A stretch of 8,953 nt of DNA from Actinomycetes bacterium (GTDB lineage Bacteria; Actinomycetota; Actinomycetes; Actinomycetales; Cellulomonadaceae). Positions 1-6,310 of the stretch are shown in pieces. The position numbers and the translations under genes were made by a program. Position 1 is the stretch's first letter. Every line of letters starts with the position of its first letter. The notes under the pieces were generated by a model. That model saw nothing but the letters and a program-made list of their open reading frames with translations, did not search any database and had not been told where the DNA came from. The DNA is taken from contig JAEWOA010000340.1 of assembly GCA_023461115.1 (NCBI GenBank), positions 1 to 8,953 of the forward strand, read 5' to 3'.

Positions 1-517
1 GCGCGAGCAGGCGTCCCAACTCGCCGCGCAACGCGCCCGGGACCGGCGCCGGCGGCGCGACGAGGCCGCGCTCGGCCGGTCCATCACCCTTCTGCTCGCG
101 CTGCAGCTCGACCCTGCGGCGCTCGACTCCGCGGTCGAGCGGCTCTCGCTCTCGGCCACCGTCGCGTCAGTCGCCGACTCCGCCTGGCGCCTGCGCCCGG
201 TGGAGCGCGACCACGCCCTCGGAGCCGTGCGCGACGAGTTCGACCAAGCCGCCGCCGCGCTCGAGGTCGCCACCCCCTCGGCCGCTCGCGACACCGCCCA
301 CTACCGCGCCGCCCGCACCATGCTGCACCGCGGCTACGACGCGATCGACGTCGCGGCCGGCGCCGAGAGCGCCGGCCACGTGCTGCCCGAGCTCGTCGCC
401 GCGCAGCTCGACGAGGTGGACCGGTGCTGGCGGTTCGTCGTCGCCGAGCTGGTGAAGGTCACCGCCATCCGCGTGCCCGCGATCGGCCGTCACGCCCTCG
501 TGCCCGCCGGCTGGTGA
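1..517 (+). CDS. C-terminal part of an unrecognised helical protein (5' end outside window)
   Basis: The reading frame that ends at the TGA at 515–517 is open back to the first full codon at position 2, so the gene starts before the window; the internal GTG at 200 is not needed as a start. About 171 residues are visible. They begin with a Gln/Arg-rich, strongly charged stretch including a run of five arginines, then continue as Ala/Leu/Glu-rich helical segments with no obvious membrane span or signal peptide. Third codon positions are almost all G or C, which supports real coding. The C-terminus is VPAGW. I do not recognise the family and see no catalytic motif. It could be a cytosolic coiled-coil or scaffold-like protein, but that is only a guess from composition. 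The next gene starts 48 bp downstream on the same strand with its own promoter-like element. Confidence 0.75.
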   Translation, partial: REQASQLAAQRARDRRRRRDEAALGRSITLLLALQLDPAALDSAVERLSLSATVASVADSAWRLRPVERDHALGAVRDEFDQAAAALEVATPSAARDTAHYRAARTMLHRGYDAIDVAAGAESAGHVLPELVAAQLDEVDRCWRFVVAELVKVTAIRVPAIGRHALVPAGW

Positions 518-553
518 CGGCCCGGGTGTGGACGGGCGCCTGGGCTCGCCTGC

Positions 554-559
554 CATGAT
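554..559 (+). promoter_or_regulatory. Putative -10 element for a leaderless DUF2079 transcript
   Basis: CATGAT lies six bases before the GTG start at 566, preceded by TGC as in an extended -10. That spacing would put the transcription start at or next to the GTG, giving a leaderless mRNA. No Shine-Dalgarno sequence is present, which fits. The first base departs from the usual TANNNT and no clear -35 is visible, so this is the weakest of the five such elements in the window. Confidence 0.4.
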
Positions 560-565
560 GCGCGG

Positions 566-2065
566 GTGAGCAGGACCACCGACGACGAGACGAAGGCCTG
601 GCCAGCGGACCCGGCCACGCCGGAACCGACCCTCGTCGAGCCCGAGGCTGAGCCCGAGCCGGACGGCACGGTCAGCCCCGCGCCCGAGCCCACAGGCCCG
701 TTGGCCTGGACCGGGCCGCTCGTCGTCGCCGTGCTGGCCGCCGCCGCGTACATCGCCTACTCGATCGCGCAGTGGCACAAGTACGAGACGCCGTCGTGGG
801 ACCTGGGCATCTTCACCCAGCTCGCGCGGAGGTACTCCGACTTCCAGGCGCCGATCGTCACGATCAAGGGCGAGGGCTTCAACCTCCTCGGGGACCACTT
901 CCACCCCTTGCTCGTGGTGCTCGGGCCCGTCTACAAGGTCTTCCCCAGCCCGCTGACACTGCTGGTGCTGCAGGACCTGCTGTTCGCGTTCTCCGTGTAC
1001 GTGGTCGCGCGGCAGGCCGTCCGGGTGCTCGGCGCTCTGGAGGGCGTGCTCGTCGGAGCCGCTTACGCCGTGAGCTTCGGGCTCGTCGAGGCCGTCGCGT
1101 CGCAGTTCCACGAGATCGCGTTCGCTGTCCCGCTGCTCGCGTTGTCACTGGTCGCGTTCGTGCGCGAGCGGTGGTGGGCGTGCGCGCTGTGGGCGGCGCC
1201 GCTCGTCTTCGTCAAGGAAGACCTCGGGCTGACCGTCGCGGCGCTCGGGCTCGTGCTGTGGTGGCGCTCGCGCCAACGCGTCGGGCTGTGGCTCACGGCG
1301 TGGGGCGCCGGCTGGGTGGTGCTCGCCACCGCGGTCCTGGTGCCGCTGCTCAACCCGTCGGACCAGTGGGACTACTCCGGGCGCATCGACGTGCGTGCCC
1401 TGGTCTCCCAGCCATGGACGGCTGTGACCATGCTGTTCGACGACGGCGCGAAGCTCGGCACGTTGGTGATGCTGGTCGCGATCACCGGGCTCATCGGGCT
1501 GCGGTCGCCGCTGATGCTCGTCGCCGTCCCGACGATCCTGTGGCGGTTCTGGGCCACCAACGAGTTCTACTGGGGCCACCAGTGGCACTACGGCGCGATC
1601 CTCATGCCCATCGCGTTCGCCGCGCTGCTCGACGGCGTGCTGCTGGCCCGGCGGTCCCCGCGGCCTTGGCTGCGGCGGTACGCGATGGCGGCGGGATCCG
1701 TGGCGGTCGTCGTCGCCGTGACGTTCGTGCCGCAGGGCCCCCTGGGCAAACTCGCGAAGCCCGACTTCTGGGCTGGCTCGACCCGCGCCGCCGAGGCCGC
1801 GGCCGTGCTGGGCGCGATCCCCGACGACGCGACGGTCGAGACCGACATCGGCCTCATGTCCAACCTGGCGCCCCGCACGCAGGTCTACTACGTGGGCAAC
1901 ACCGGCAACCCGGCGCCCGACTACGTGCTGATCGACAACTGGGGCGGCGGGTGGAGCTCGCCCATCGACGACGTCGCGGCCTACGCCGAGCAGCAGCATC
2001 CCGGCGACTCCTACGAGGTCGTCTCGAACGCCGGCGGGTACGCGCTCGCCAAGCGTGTGCCATGA
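566..2065 (+). CDS. DUF2079 family polytopic membrane protein
   Basis: A 499-residue membrane protein matching the DUF2079 family by recognisable motifs: SWDLGIF (about 77–83), GDHFHP (109–114), FHEIAF (181–186), KEDLGL (217–222) and a WGHQWHY block (336–342). Residues 1–48 form an acidic, Pro/Glu-rich cytosolic tail. About ten hydrophobic segments follow between 50 and 390. The last roughly 100 residues form a soluble domain with alternating alpha/beta character. The family has a general resemblance to GT-C-type membrane glycosyltransferases, in which an Asp in the first external loop is catalytic; Asp79 would be the candidate here, but this is inference and no substrate is known. The GTG at 566 is chosen because it follows a -10-like element at leaderless spacing; the ATGs at 555 and 558 are out of frame. 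The gene is followed by the tRNA promoter and is probably monocistronic. Confidence 0.9.
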   Translation: MSRTTDDETKAWPADPATPEPTLVEPEAEPEPDGTVSPAPEPTGPLAWTGPLVVAVLAAAAYIAYSIAQWHKYETPSWDLGIFTQLARRYSDFQAPIVTIKGEGFNLLGDHFHPLLVVLGPVYKVFPSPLTLLVLQDLLFAFSVYVVARQAVRVLGALEGVLVGAAYAVSFGLVEAVASQFHEIAFAVPLLALSLVAFVRERWWACALWAAPLVFVKEDLGLTVAALGLVLWWRSRQRVGLWLTAWGAGWVVLATAVLVPLLNPSDQWDYSGRIDVRALVSQPWTAVTMLFDDGAKLGTLVMLVAITGLIGLRSPLMLVAVPTILWRFWATNEFYWGHQWHYGAILMPIAFAALLDGVLLARRSPRPWLRRYAMAAGSVAVVVAVTFVPQGPLGKLAKPDFWAGSTRAAEAAAVLGAIPDDATVETDIGLMSNLAPRTQVYYVGNTGNPAPDYVLIDNWGGGWSSPIDDVAAYAEQQHPGDSYEVVSNAGGYALAKRVP

Positions 2066-2093
2066 GTGTGGGCGCCGTCACGCCTCATCGGAT

Positions 2094-2123
2094 TTGGCGT
2101 CCCCGGACGCGCTGACGTAGTGT
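2094..2123 (+). promoter_or_regulatory. Promoter of the initiator tRNA gene
   Basis: TTGGCG at 2094–2099 and TAGTGT at 2118–2123 are separated by 18 bp and lie 11 bp before the tRNA 5' end. They are good matches to the -35 and -10 of a housekeeping sigma factor. The element sits in the gap after the DUF2079 stop, so the tRNA has its own transcription start. Confidence 0.65.
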
Positions 2124-2134
2124 TACCGAGCCGA

Positions 2135-2208
2135 CGCGGGGTGGAGCAGCTCGGTAGCTCGCTGGGCTCATAACCCAGAGGTCGCAGGTTCAAATCCTGC
2201 CCCCGCTA
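2135..2208 (+). tRNA. Initiator tRNA-Met (fMet), anticodon CAT
   Basis: A full cloverleaf can be drawn. The acceptor strand 2135–2141 pairs with 2201–2206, leaving base 1 (C) opposite base 72 (T); this unpaired 1·72 position marks initiators and allows formylation. The anticodon stem CTGGG/CCCAG contains the three consecutive G·C pairs required for P-site entry, and the loop carries CAT at 2169–2171. The T arm is GCAGG-TTCAAAT-CCTGC (2184–2200). The discriminator base is A2208. The next bases are CAA rather than CCA, so the CCA end must be added by the nucleotidyltransferase, as is common in actinobacteria. The length is 74 nt without CCA, as expected. Confidence 0.97.
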
Positions 2209-2213
2209 CAAAT

Positions 2214-2251
2214 CGACGAAGGCCCGGACCAGCAGGTCCGGGCCTTCGTCG
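2214..2251 (+). terminator. Strong hairpin terminator after tRNA-fMet
   Basis: A perfect 17-bp inverted repeat (arms 2214–2230 and 2235–2251, loop AGCA) begins five bases after the tRNA discriminator. Only two T residues follow, so it is not a classic U-tract terminator. GC-rich actinobacteria often terminate at such stems. It could also stabilise or help process the tRNA 3' trailer. It is the longest perfect hairpin I found in the window. Confidence 0.75.
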
Positions 2252-2364
2252 TTCGCGCACTCCAAACTGTGCGTCGGGGACGAGCCGCGTCGAGTGTCGA
2301 CTAGGGCGCGGAATCACCCATCAAGGCGCGATCAAGCGGTACGGGGGTCGATGAGTCGCGCGGC

Positions 2365-2733
2365 TCAGGCCTCGAGCTCTCGGAGCGGGGAGGTGCGCTC
2401 TCCCCCGGCGTCGCCGGTGTTGACCGTGCCCTGGGGCTCGATGAGCAGCGCCTCGACAGGCTCGTCGGCACGCGGGCAGTGCTCGACGCCCGCCGGGACG
2501 ACGAAGACGTCGTCGGGTCCCAGGACCACGTCGCGGTCGCGGAGCTGGATGACGAGCGTGCCGGAGCGGACGACGAACAGCTCGTCGGTGTCCGGGTGCG
2601 TGTGCCACACGAACTCGCCGCGGAGCTTGACGACCTTGACGTCGTAGTCGTTGACGCTGGTCAGGCGGTGGGGCTGCCACGGCTCGGCGACCTGTGCGAG
2701 CGCGGCGGCGATGTTCCGGACGTCGGTGGTCAT
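2365..2733 (-). CDS. Small single-domain cupin protein
   Basis: A 122-residue protein that is almost entirely one cupin beta-barrel. Cupin motif 1 is seen as G39, H44, H46, E51 and G58. Motif 2 is seen as G72, P80, G82 and H85. The metal-binding set H44, H46, E51 and H85 is therefore complete, and the protein should bind a divalent metal. The family covers isomerases, dioxygenases and small-molecule binders, and this sequence does not tell which. The Pro/Gly/Arg-rich last 20 residues look disordered. The ATG at 2733 is chosen because TANNNT lies six bases upstream and there is no Shine-Dalgarno sequence. The gene lies tail-to-tail with the tRNA gene, and the 113 bp between the tRNA terminator and its stop hold nothing I can name. 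Confidence 0.9.
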   Translation of the reverse strand: MTTDVRNIAAALAQVAEPWQPHRLTSVNDYDVKVVKLRGEFVWHTHPDTDELFVVRSGTLVIQLRDRDVVLGPDDVFVVPAGVEHCPRADEPVEALLIEPQGTVNTGDAGGERTSPLRELEA

Positions 2734-2739
2734 GCGGGC

Positions 2740-2745
2740 AGGCTA
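2740..2745 (-). promoter_or_regulatory. Leaderless-type -10 element of the cupin gene
   Basis: Read on the minus strand, TAGCCT ends six bases before the cupin ATG, the spacing expected when transcription starts at the start codon. The element overlaps the TAG stop codon of the short upstream coding stretch: the TAG of the stop is the first half of the -10. No Shine-Dalgarno sequence is present. Confidence 0.6.
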
Positions 2746-2901
2746 GCGGGCTGTCGCGGACTCGAGCAGCGGGACGATGACCTCGTCCACCAGGCCCTCG
2801 AGGTCCGCGCGGCCCCTCGTCTTGAAGGCGAGGAGCAACTCGCCGCGGAGGAGCCAGAGCGGACATGCGGGCCACGGTCTCTTCGTCGACCTCAGCCGCA
2901 T
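2743..2901 (-). CDS. Short hypothetical coding stretch, probably the tail of a 5'-truncated gene
   Basis: From the only nearby ATG (2901) the frame gives 52 residues. The C-terminal part reads like genuine protein: LWLLRGELLLAFKTRGRAD followed by a helix ending in VIVPLLESATAR. Third positions are nearly all G or C across it. The same codon pattern continues upstream of the ATG (through a GIRTFLSM segment) to the end of the neighbouring gene at 2952. No ATG, GTG or TTG is available in that extension, and the ATG itself has neither a Shine-Dalgarno sequence nor a TANNNT. The most economical reading is a remnant that lost its start. Alternatives are a real 52-residue protein, or a CTG start overlapping the upstream stop as CTGA. 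I do not recognise the family. Confidence 0.4.
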   Translation of the reverse strand: MRLRSTKRPWPACPLWLLRGELLLAFKTRGRADLEGLVDEVIVPLLESATAR

Positions 2902-2951
2902 GCTGAGGAAGGTGCGGATGCCGTCGGGGCGGCGGGCTGACCGCTCAGCGT

Positions 2952-4958
2952 TCAGGGTGCGGTGTCGTCGTGGAGGACGACGCGGGACAGCTCGACGTAG
3001 TCCCCACGGCGCCAGTAGTGCAGGCGCCGCGCGGAGGGCGAGTTCTGCTGGAGCGCGACGCGGTAGCAGACCGCGCCGTCCTCTCGGGTGGTGGCACGGG
3101 AGCCGCCGCTCTCCGCGATCCGGAGCTCGTGGTGCTCCAACGCCGACAGCCGGGCCGGTTCGGCGACCACCACATCCGCGACCACCTCGGCGAGCTTGCG
3201 CCACGACACCGGGCCGAGTGCGTCCAGCGAGTCGACGAAGCGGCCGCCGATGGCCCACACGCCCAACGGCCAGCGGGCCTTCTCCCCCGGCGGCACGCGA
3301 CGGGCCCATGCCTGCGTGACGCTGAACCGCAAGGCGTCGGCGGGGTCCGCGAACCAGTCCCGGACGTCGTCGTCCTGGCCGAGGCGCCGTCCCGCTGCCG
3401 ACTTGGCGGCCGCCTCGAGTTGCTGGCGGCGCAGGTCGGCGCGGCGGTACTTGTCGCGGAACGCCCGGACGTTGCTCTCGGCCACGCTCAGCTCGCGCTC
3501 GAGCTGCTCGGCGTGCTGGCGCAGCCCTCTGAGCTCGTGTGAGGCGCCGAGCGCCTGGTCGAGCTGTCGTCGCAGGTCGGCCGAGCGCGCCCGTTCGGTC
3601 GCGAGCGACAAACTGAGGTCCCGGACGGCAGGGCCGTCGGTGGCTCGTGGCGGCCTCGCGACACCATCGCCCGGCACGTCCGGCGCCGGCTTGCGCGCGC
3701 GCCCGGCGACGACGTCCAAAGGCGTGGGCCCGATCGACGCCTGCGGCCACGCAGGCTCTGGCACCGCAGCGGGCTGCGCCGACGCCTCGTCGTCGGCCAG
3801 CGAGACGGGATCCTCCACGCTCGGCACAGGCTCCTCGAGCGGAACGGCGACAGCGAGCGGCGCCGGGACCACCAGCCACGGCGGGCCGCCGTCGAGGATC
3901 GCCGGCGCCGCGACCGGCGTCTCGTCGTCGTCGACGTCGAGCAACGAGAGCGCGACGGCAGGCTCCAAGGCCGTCAGCCGCGCGACGACGACGTCGCCGG
4001 GCGAGAACAGCACGGAGATGCTGTCCAGCTCGTTCGTCGTCACCAGCGCCGCGGGGGTGAGGACGTCCGCACCCGGGGCGATGCGCAGGGTGAGCGCGGC
4101 CTGCGCGACCTCCACCACCTCGGCCAGGACGGGCGCGCCCACGCGGTACTCGGCCGGAGTGGCCGTCACCTGGTCAGCGGGAGGCGCGGGGTCGAGGCGC
4201 CGAGCCTCGGCATCGATCGTTCCGCGCACCCGCTGGCCGACCTGCACGAGCCGATCGAGCGGGACGTCGAACCCCGTGAGCTCCTCCCACAACGTCGCCA
4301 TGCTGCCGTCGTCGAGTCGGATGAGGGCGCGACTGCCCAGCAGGCCGACGACGGTCCCCTCGGCCGACGGCCGCGACGCGGCGGACGAACGCGGCTGGTA
4401 CAGGCCCGCCGCGACCGCGGCGGACATCGCGTCCGCGACGAGCTGGTCGGTCACCCGCTCCCGCTCGCGCACTGAGTACGCGAAGCGCAGCGGCGCCTTC
4501 CGCGGCGCCGACACCCACTCGTGGTCGACGGGATACACGCGCGACGCGCCGCCGTACACCTGGGTCAACTGCGGCATCACCGACGAGAACGCCCACGAGA
4601 CGTCCGACGTCGGCATCACGACCACCTCCGCGAGGCCGCGCAGGTCCGCGACGAGGGCGTCGACGTCGGCGAACGGCTCCGCCGCCCCGTTGGCGACCGT
4701 GACGACGGCCACGGGCCAGCGCCGCCCCGGCGTCAACAGCCGATGCGCGAGGCTGCGGGCGTCGTCGTCGGTCAGCACGTCGAATCTGCCCGCGGGAACG
4801 GCCACGGGGCCCGCGGAGTCCTGGCCGCGCTCAGGGACTGGCGCCGGCCTCGACTCGCGACTGCGCTTGCGCCTGACCACCAGGTCCTCCGATCCGAGAC
4901 TGGCTCGTAGCATCCTCGCGACGTCCGACAACGCCACGGCTTGCAGGCCGTCGCCCAC
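2952..4958 (-). CDS. Unrecognised 668-residue protein: N-terminal domain, two S1-like barrels, coiled coil, C-terminal domain
   Basis: Layout by residue. Residues 1–58 are an Arg-rich leader. Residues 59–160 form a compact alpha/beta region ending in TQVYGGASRVYPVDHEW. Residues 199–256 look like an S1/OB barrel: GTVVG at the start, LDDGSMATL in the middle, VGQRVRGTID near the end. Residues 272–341 look like a second, more divergent barrel (SPGDVVVARL, then ALSLLDVDDDE). Residues 345–440 are Pro/Ala/Glu-rich linker. Residues 443–525 are a heptad-like coiled coil. Residues 530–668 form a C-terminal domain ending SPSARRLHYWRRGDYVELSR. There is no signal peptide or membrane span, so it should be cytosolic. 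S1-like barrels suggest RNA or ssDNA binding and the coiled coil suggests oligomers; both are inference. The start is GTG at 4958; a GTG seven codons later is an alternative. It follows DUF2200 by 58 bp without an evident promoter. I cannot name the family. Confidence 0.88.
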   Translation of the reverse strand: MGDGLQAVALSDVARMLRASLGSEDLVVRRKRSRESRPAPVPERGQDSAGPVAVPAGRFDVLTDDDARSLAHRLLTPGRRWPVAVVTVANGAAEPFADVDALVADLRGLAEVVVMPTSDVSWAFSSVMPQLTQVYGGASRVYPVDHEWVSAPRKAPLRFAYSVRERERVTDQLVADAMSAAVAAGLYQPRSSAASRPSAEGTVVGLLGSRALIRLDDGSMATLWEELTGFDVPLDRLVQVGQRVRGTIDAEARRLDPAPPADQVTATPAEYRVGAPVLAEVVEVAQAALTLRIAPGADVLTPAALVTTNELDSISVLFSPGDVVVARLTALEPAVALSLLDVDDDETPVAAPAILDGGPPWLVVPAPLAVAVPLEEPVPSVEDPVSLADDEASAQPAAVPEPAWPQASIGPTPLDVVAGRARKPAPDVPGDGVARPPRATDGPAVRDLSLSLATERARSADLRRQLDQALGASHELRGLRQHAEQLERELSVAESNVRAFRDKYRRADLRRQQLEAAAKSAAGRRLGQDDDVRDWFADPADALRFSVTQAWARRVPPGEKARWPLGVWAIGGRFVDSLDALGPVSWRKLAEVVADVVVAEPARLSALEHHELRIAESGGSRATTREDGAVCYRVALQQNSPSARRLHYWRRGDYVELSRVVLHDDTAP

Positions 4959-5016
4959 CGCCCGCCGCGCAGATCCGCGCCGCCCCGTAGACCTGCCGGC
5001 GACGCCGCCGTTGGCC

Positions 5017-5394
5017 CTACGCGTCGAGTGCCGCCTCGGCGGCTGACGGCGCCGAGCCGCGCAGCACCTTCGCCATCGCCTTGCCGCGCGCGAGCTCGTC
5101 GACGAGCTTGTCGAGGTACCGGATCTGCCGCATCAGCGGGTCCTCGATCTCCTCGACCCGCAGCCCACAGATCACGCCGGTGATCAGGCCGGCGTTCGGG
5201 TTCAGGTCGGCGGCGGCGAAGAAGTCCTGGAAGGTCGTGCGCGCCTCGAGGTGGCGCCGTAGCGCGGCCTCGTCGAACCCGGTGAGCCACACGATGACCT
5301 CGTCGAGCTCCGCGACGGTGCGGCCTTTGCGCTCGAGCTTGGCGACGTACAGCGGGTACACGTCCGCGACCGGGAGCTGGTAGATGCGGTGCAT
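5017..5394 (-). CDS. DUF2200 domain-containing protein
   Basis: A 125-residue cytosolic protein that matches DUF2200 along nearly its whole length: HRIYQLPVADVYPLYVAKLERKGR is the usual N-terminus (residues 2–25), followed by IVWLTGFDEAAL (34–45), FQDFFAAADLNPNAGLITG (55–73), GLRVEEIEDPLM (77–88) and IRYLDKLVDELARGKAM (91–107). The family is about 110–120 residues long and widespread, and I know of no established function. The density of conserved charged residues (E21, R22, K23, E81, E82, E84, D85, D95, K96) suggests a conserved surface or active site. The last 13 residues are an Ala-rich extension. The ATG at 5394 is preceded by TAGGCT at six bases, so the mRNA is probably leaderless. It is the likely first gene of a unit with the 668-residue gene downstream. 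Confidence 0.92.
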   Translation of the reverse strand: MHRIYQLPVADVYPLYVAKLERKGRTVAELDEVIVWLTGFDEAALRRHLEARTTFQDFFAAADLNPNAGLITGVICGLRVEEIEDPLMRQIRYLDKLVDELARGKAMAKVLRGSAPSAAEAALDA

Positions 5395-5400
5395 TCGGTG

Positions 5401-5406
5401 AGCCTA
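5401..5406 (-). promoter_or_regulatory. Leaderless-type -10 element of the DUF2200 gene
   Basis: On the minus strand TAGGCT ends six bases before the ATG at 5394, and no Shine-Dalgarno sequence is present. The upstream -35 region has no strong match. The element lies in the 45-bp gap after the CAP-protein stop, so DUF2200 transcription is likely independent of that gene. Confidence 0.55.
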
Positions 5407-5439
5407 AGCACTACGGCCGGACGACGACAGACCCGGCGC

Positions 5440-6234
5440 TCAGCCCAGGAACACCTGGGCGCAGAGCCGCCCACGGTCGGACGGCACACACGCGACGCCG
5501 ATCGACGTGTACTTGGGCGAGAGCAGGTTGGCGCGATGGCCCGGCGAGGCCAGCCACGCGTCGACCGTCGCCTTCGCCGTCGGGTAGCCGAGCGCCAGGT
5601 TCTCCCCCACCATGCCCGACCCGCACTCCTTGACGATCGGGTCCAGCGGATCGTGCTCGAACCGCCCCTCGTCGGCAAGCCGCGTCGCGCGGGCCACGGC
5701 CTGCGCGCGGGCGCACGTGGAGACCGTCAGGTCCGCGAGCCCCTCGGCGCGGCGCGCCGCGTTCCCCAGGGCGACGATCTCGGCGTCCTCGGAGGTCGGC
5801 GCCTTGGTCGGGCTCGCGGGCGCGGCCTTGGGCGCAGGGCGCGGTGCGGGCTCGTCGGGCACGGCCTGGCGCTTCGGGGTCGGCACGGGCGTGGGTGAGG
5901 CCGTCTCGCCGGGCTGCGACGGACTTGGCGACGAAGAGCCCGGCGTCGGCGAGCCCTGCGACGACGAACCCTGCGACGACCCAGCGGTTGACATCCGGCT
6001 CCCCGAGCGGCTGGCGTCGTCGTCGTCGCGCGCGTCGATCGTGTCGACGAGGTCGGCAGTCGGTTGGCCGTCTCGATGGCCGACGACCAGGCCGGGCGCC
6101 ACGACTGCCGCCGCCGCGAGGCCGAGCATGAGGACGAACTCCACCGCCCGCCGCGACCGCCGGTGGCGGCGGCGACGGCGGAGGTCCCATCGGCGCAGGT
6201 CACGGCGTCGTGGAGCCGGGGCTGGCTCGAACAT
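5440..6234 (-). CDS. Membrane-anchored, extracytoplasmic CAP (SCP/PR1-type) domain protein
   Basis: From the ATG at 6234 the protein has 264 residues. Residues 1–30 are a very Arg-rich cytosolic tail, 31–52 one hydrophobic anchor, about 60–150 a Ser/Pro/Gly-rich low-complexity linker, and 150–264 a CAP domain. CAP hallmarks are RFEHDP (H194), GENLALGY (E211) and SPGHRANLL (H233), followed by YTSIGVAC. Four cysteines in the domain could form two disulfides, fitting an exported location. Bacterial CAP proteins are usually cell-surface proteins of unknown substrate. A longer form from a GTG at 6291 is possible, but I prefer 6234 because TAACGT lies seven bases before it, and the longer form would place that promoter inside the coding sequence. 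The direct repeat overlapping the promoter suggests regulation by an envelope response regulator. Confidence 0.88.
   Translation of the reverse strand: MFEPAPAPRRRDLRRWDLRRRRRHRRSRRAVEFVLMLGLAAAAVVAPGLVVGHRDGQPTADLVDTIDARDDDDASRSGSRMSTAGSSQGSSSQGSPTPGSSSPSPSQPGETASPTPVPTPKRQAVPDEPAPRPAPKAAPASPTKAPTSEDAEIVALGNAARRAEGLADLTVSTCARAQAVARATRLADEGRFEHDPLDPIVKECGSGMVGENLALGYPTAKATVDAWLASPGHRANLLSPKYTSIGVACVPSDRGRLCAQVFLG
5443..5460 (-). terminator. Hairpin overlapping the 3' end of the CAP-protein gene
   Basis: A 7-bp perfect stem (GCCCAGG/CCTGGGC) with a four-base loop directly precedes the TGA at 5442–5440. No T run follows. It may end or stabilise the CAP mRNA before the DUF2200 promoter, but a stem of this size can occur by chance in sequence this GC-rich. 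Confidence 0.3.
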
Positions 6235-6241
6235 GGGCGCG

Positions 6242-6259
6242 ACGTTATCGGATCGTGAC
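6242..6259 (-). promoter_or_regulatory. Promoter and direct-repeat operator candidate of the CAP-protein gene
   Basis: On the minus strand, GTCACG (6259–6254), a five-base spacer, and ATAACG (6248–6243) form a direct repeat with an 11-bp period, one helical turn. The -10-like TAACGT (6247–6242) overlaps the second repeat and ends seven bases before the ATG at 6234. The arrangement recalls OmpR-family response-regulator sites; MtrA, which controls cell-envelope genes in actinobacteria, is the obvious candidate, but assigning it is inference. A protein bound here would occlude the -10. Confidence 0.45.
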
Positions 6260-6310
6260 CAAAAACGGGACGTTTCGGACTCCACCGACACGGTTCAGAT
6301 GCCGATCTGA

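Noticed and set aside
1145..1999. Long minus-strand frame antisense to DUF2079
   Set aside because: His/Arg/Gly-rich shadow with no recognisable motif; the plus strand carries the conserved family motifs.
772..2115. Long Arg/Ala-rich plus-strand frame inside the DUF2079 gene
   Set aside because: It is an alternate-frame shadow of a clear DUF2079 protein; its composition is typical of frame-shifted GC-rich coding sequence.
2011..2193. Minus-strand open frame beginning MNLRPLGYEPSELP across the tRNA
   Set aside because: This is the well-known false protein produced by reading the antisense strand of tRNA-fMet and its flank; the tRNA explains the sequence fully.
2135..2208. tRNA-fMet as an integration (att) site
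   Set aside because: No integrase, mobile gene or second copy of the tRNA 3' end occurs in the window.
2289..2301. Palindrome GTCGAGTGTCGAC in the gap between the tRNA terminator and the cupin gene
   Set aside because: The stem is only five base pairs with a three-base loop; it is expected by chance and has no supporting context.
2321..2875. Minus-strand frame across the cupin, including a natural-looking stretch around 2876–2910 (AEVDEETVARM)
   Set aside because: I considered a frameshifted gene joining this stretch to the LWLLRGELLL segment. Third-position G/C bias favours the other frame throughout 2743–2950, so a frameshift is not needed.
3088..5046. Plus-strand open frame of 652 codons opposite the 668-residue gene
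   Set aside because: It is a Ser/Thr/Arg-rich, low-complexity shadow frame. The minus-strand frame has the strong G/C third-position pattern and domain-like sequence.
5931..5992. Repeated CCCTGCGACGAC-type units
   Set aside because: They are codon-level repeats of the Ser/Gly/Gln-rich linker in the CAP protein, not an independent repeat element.
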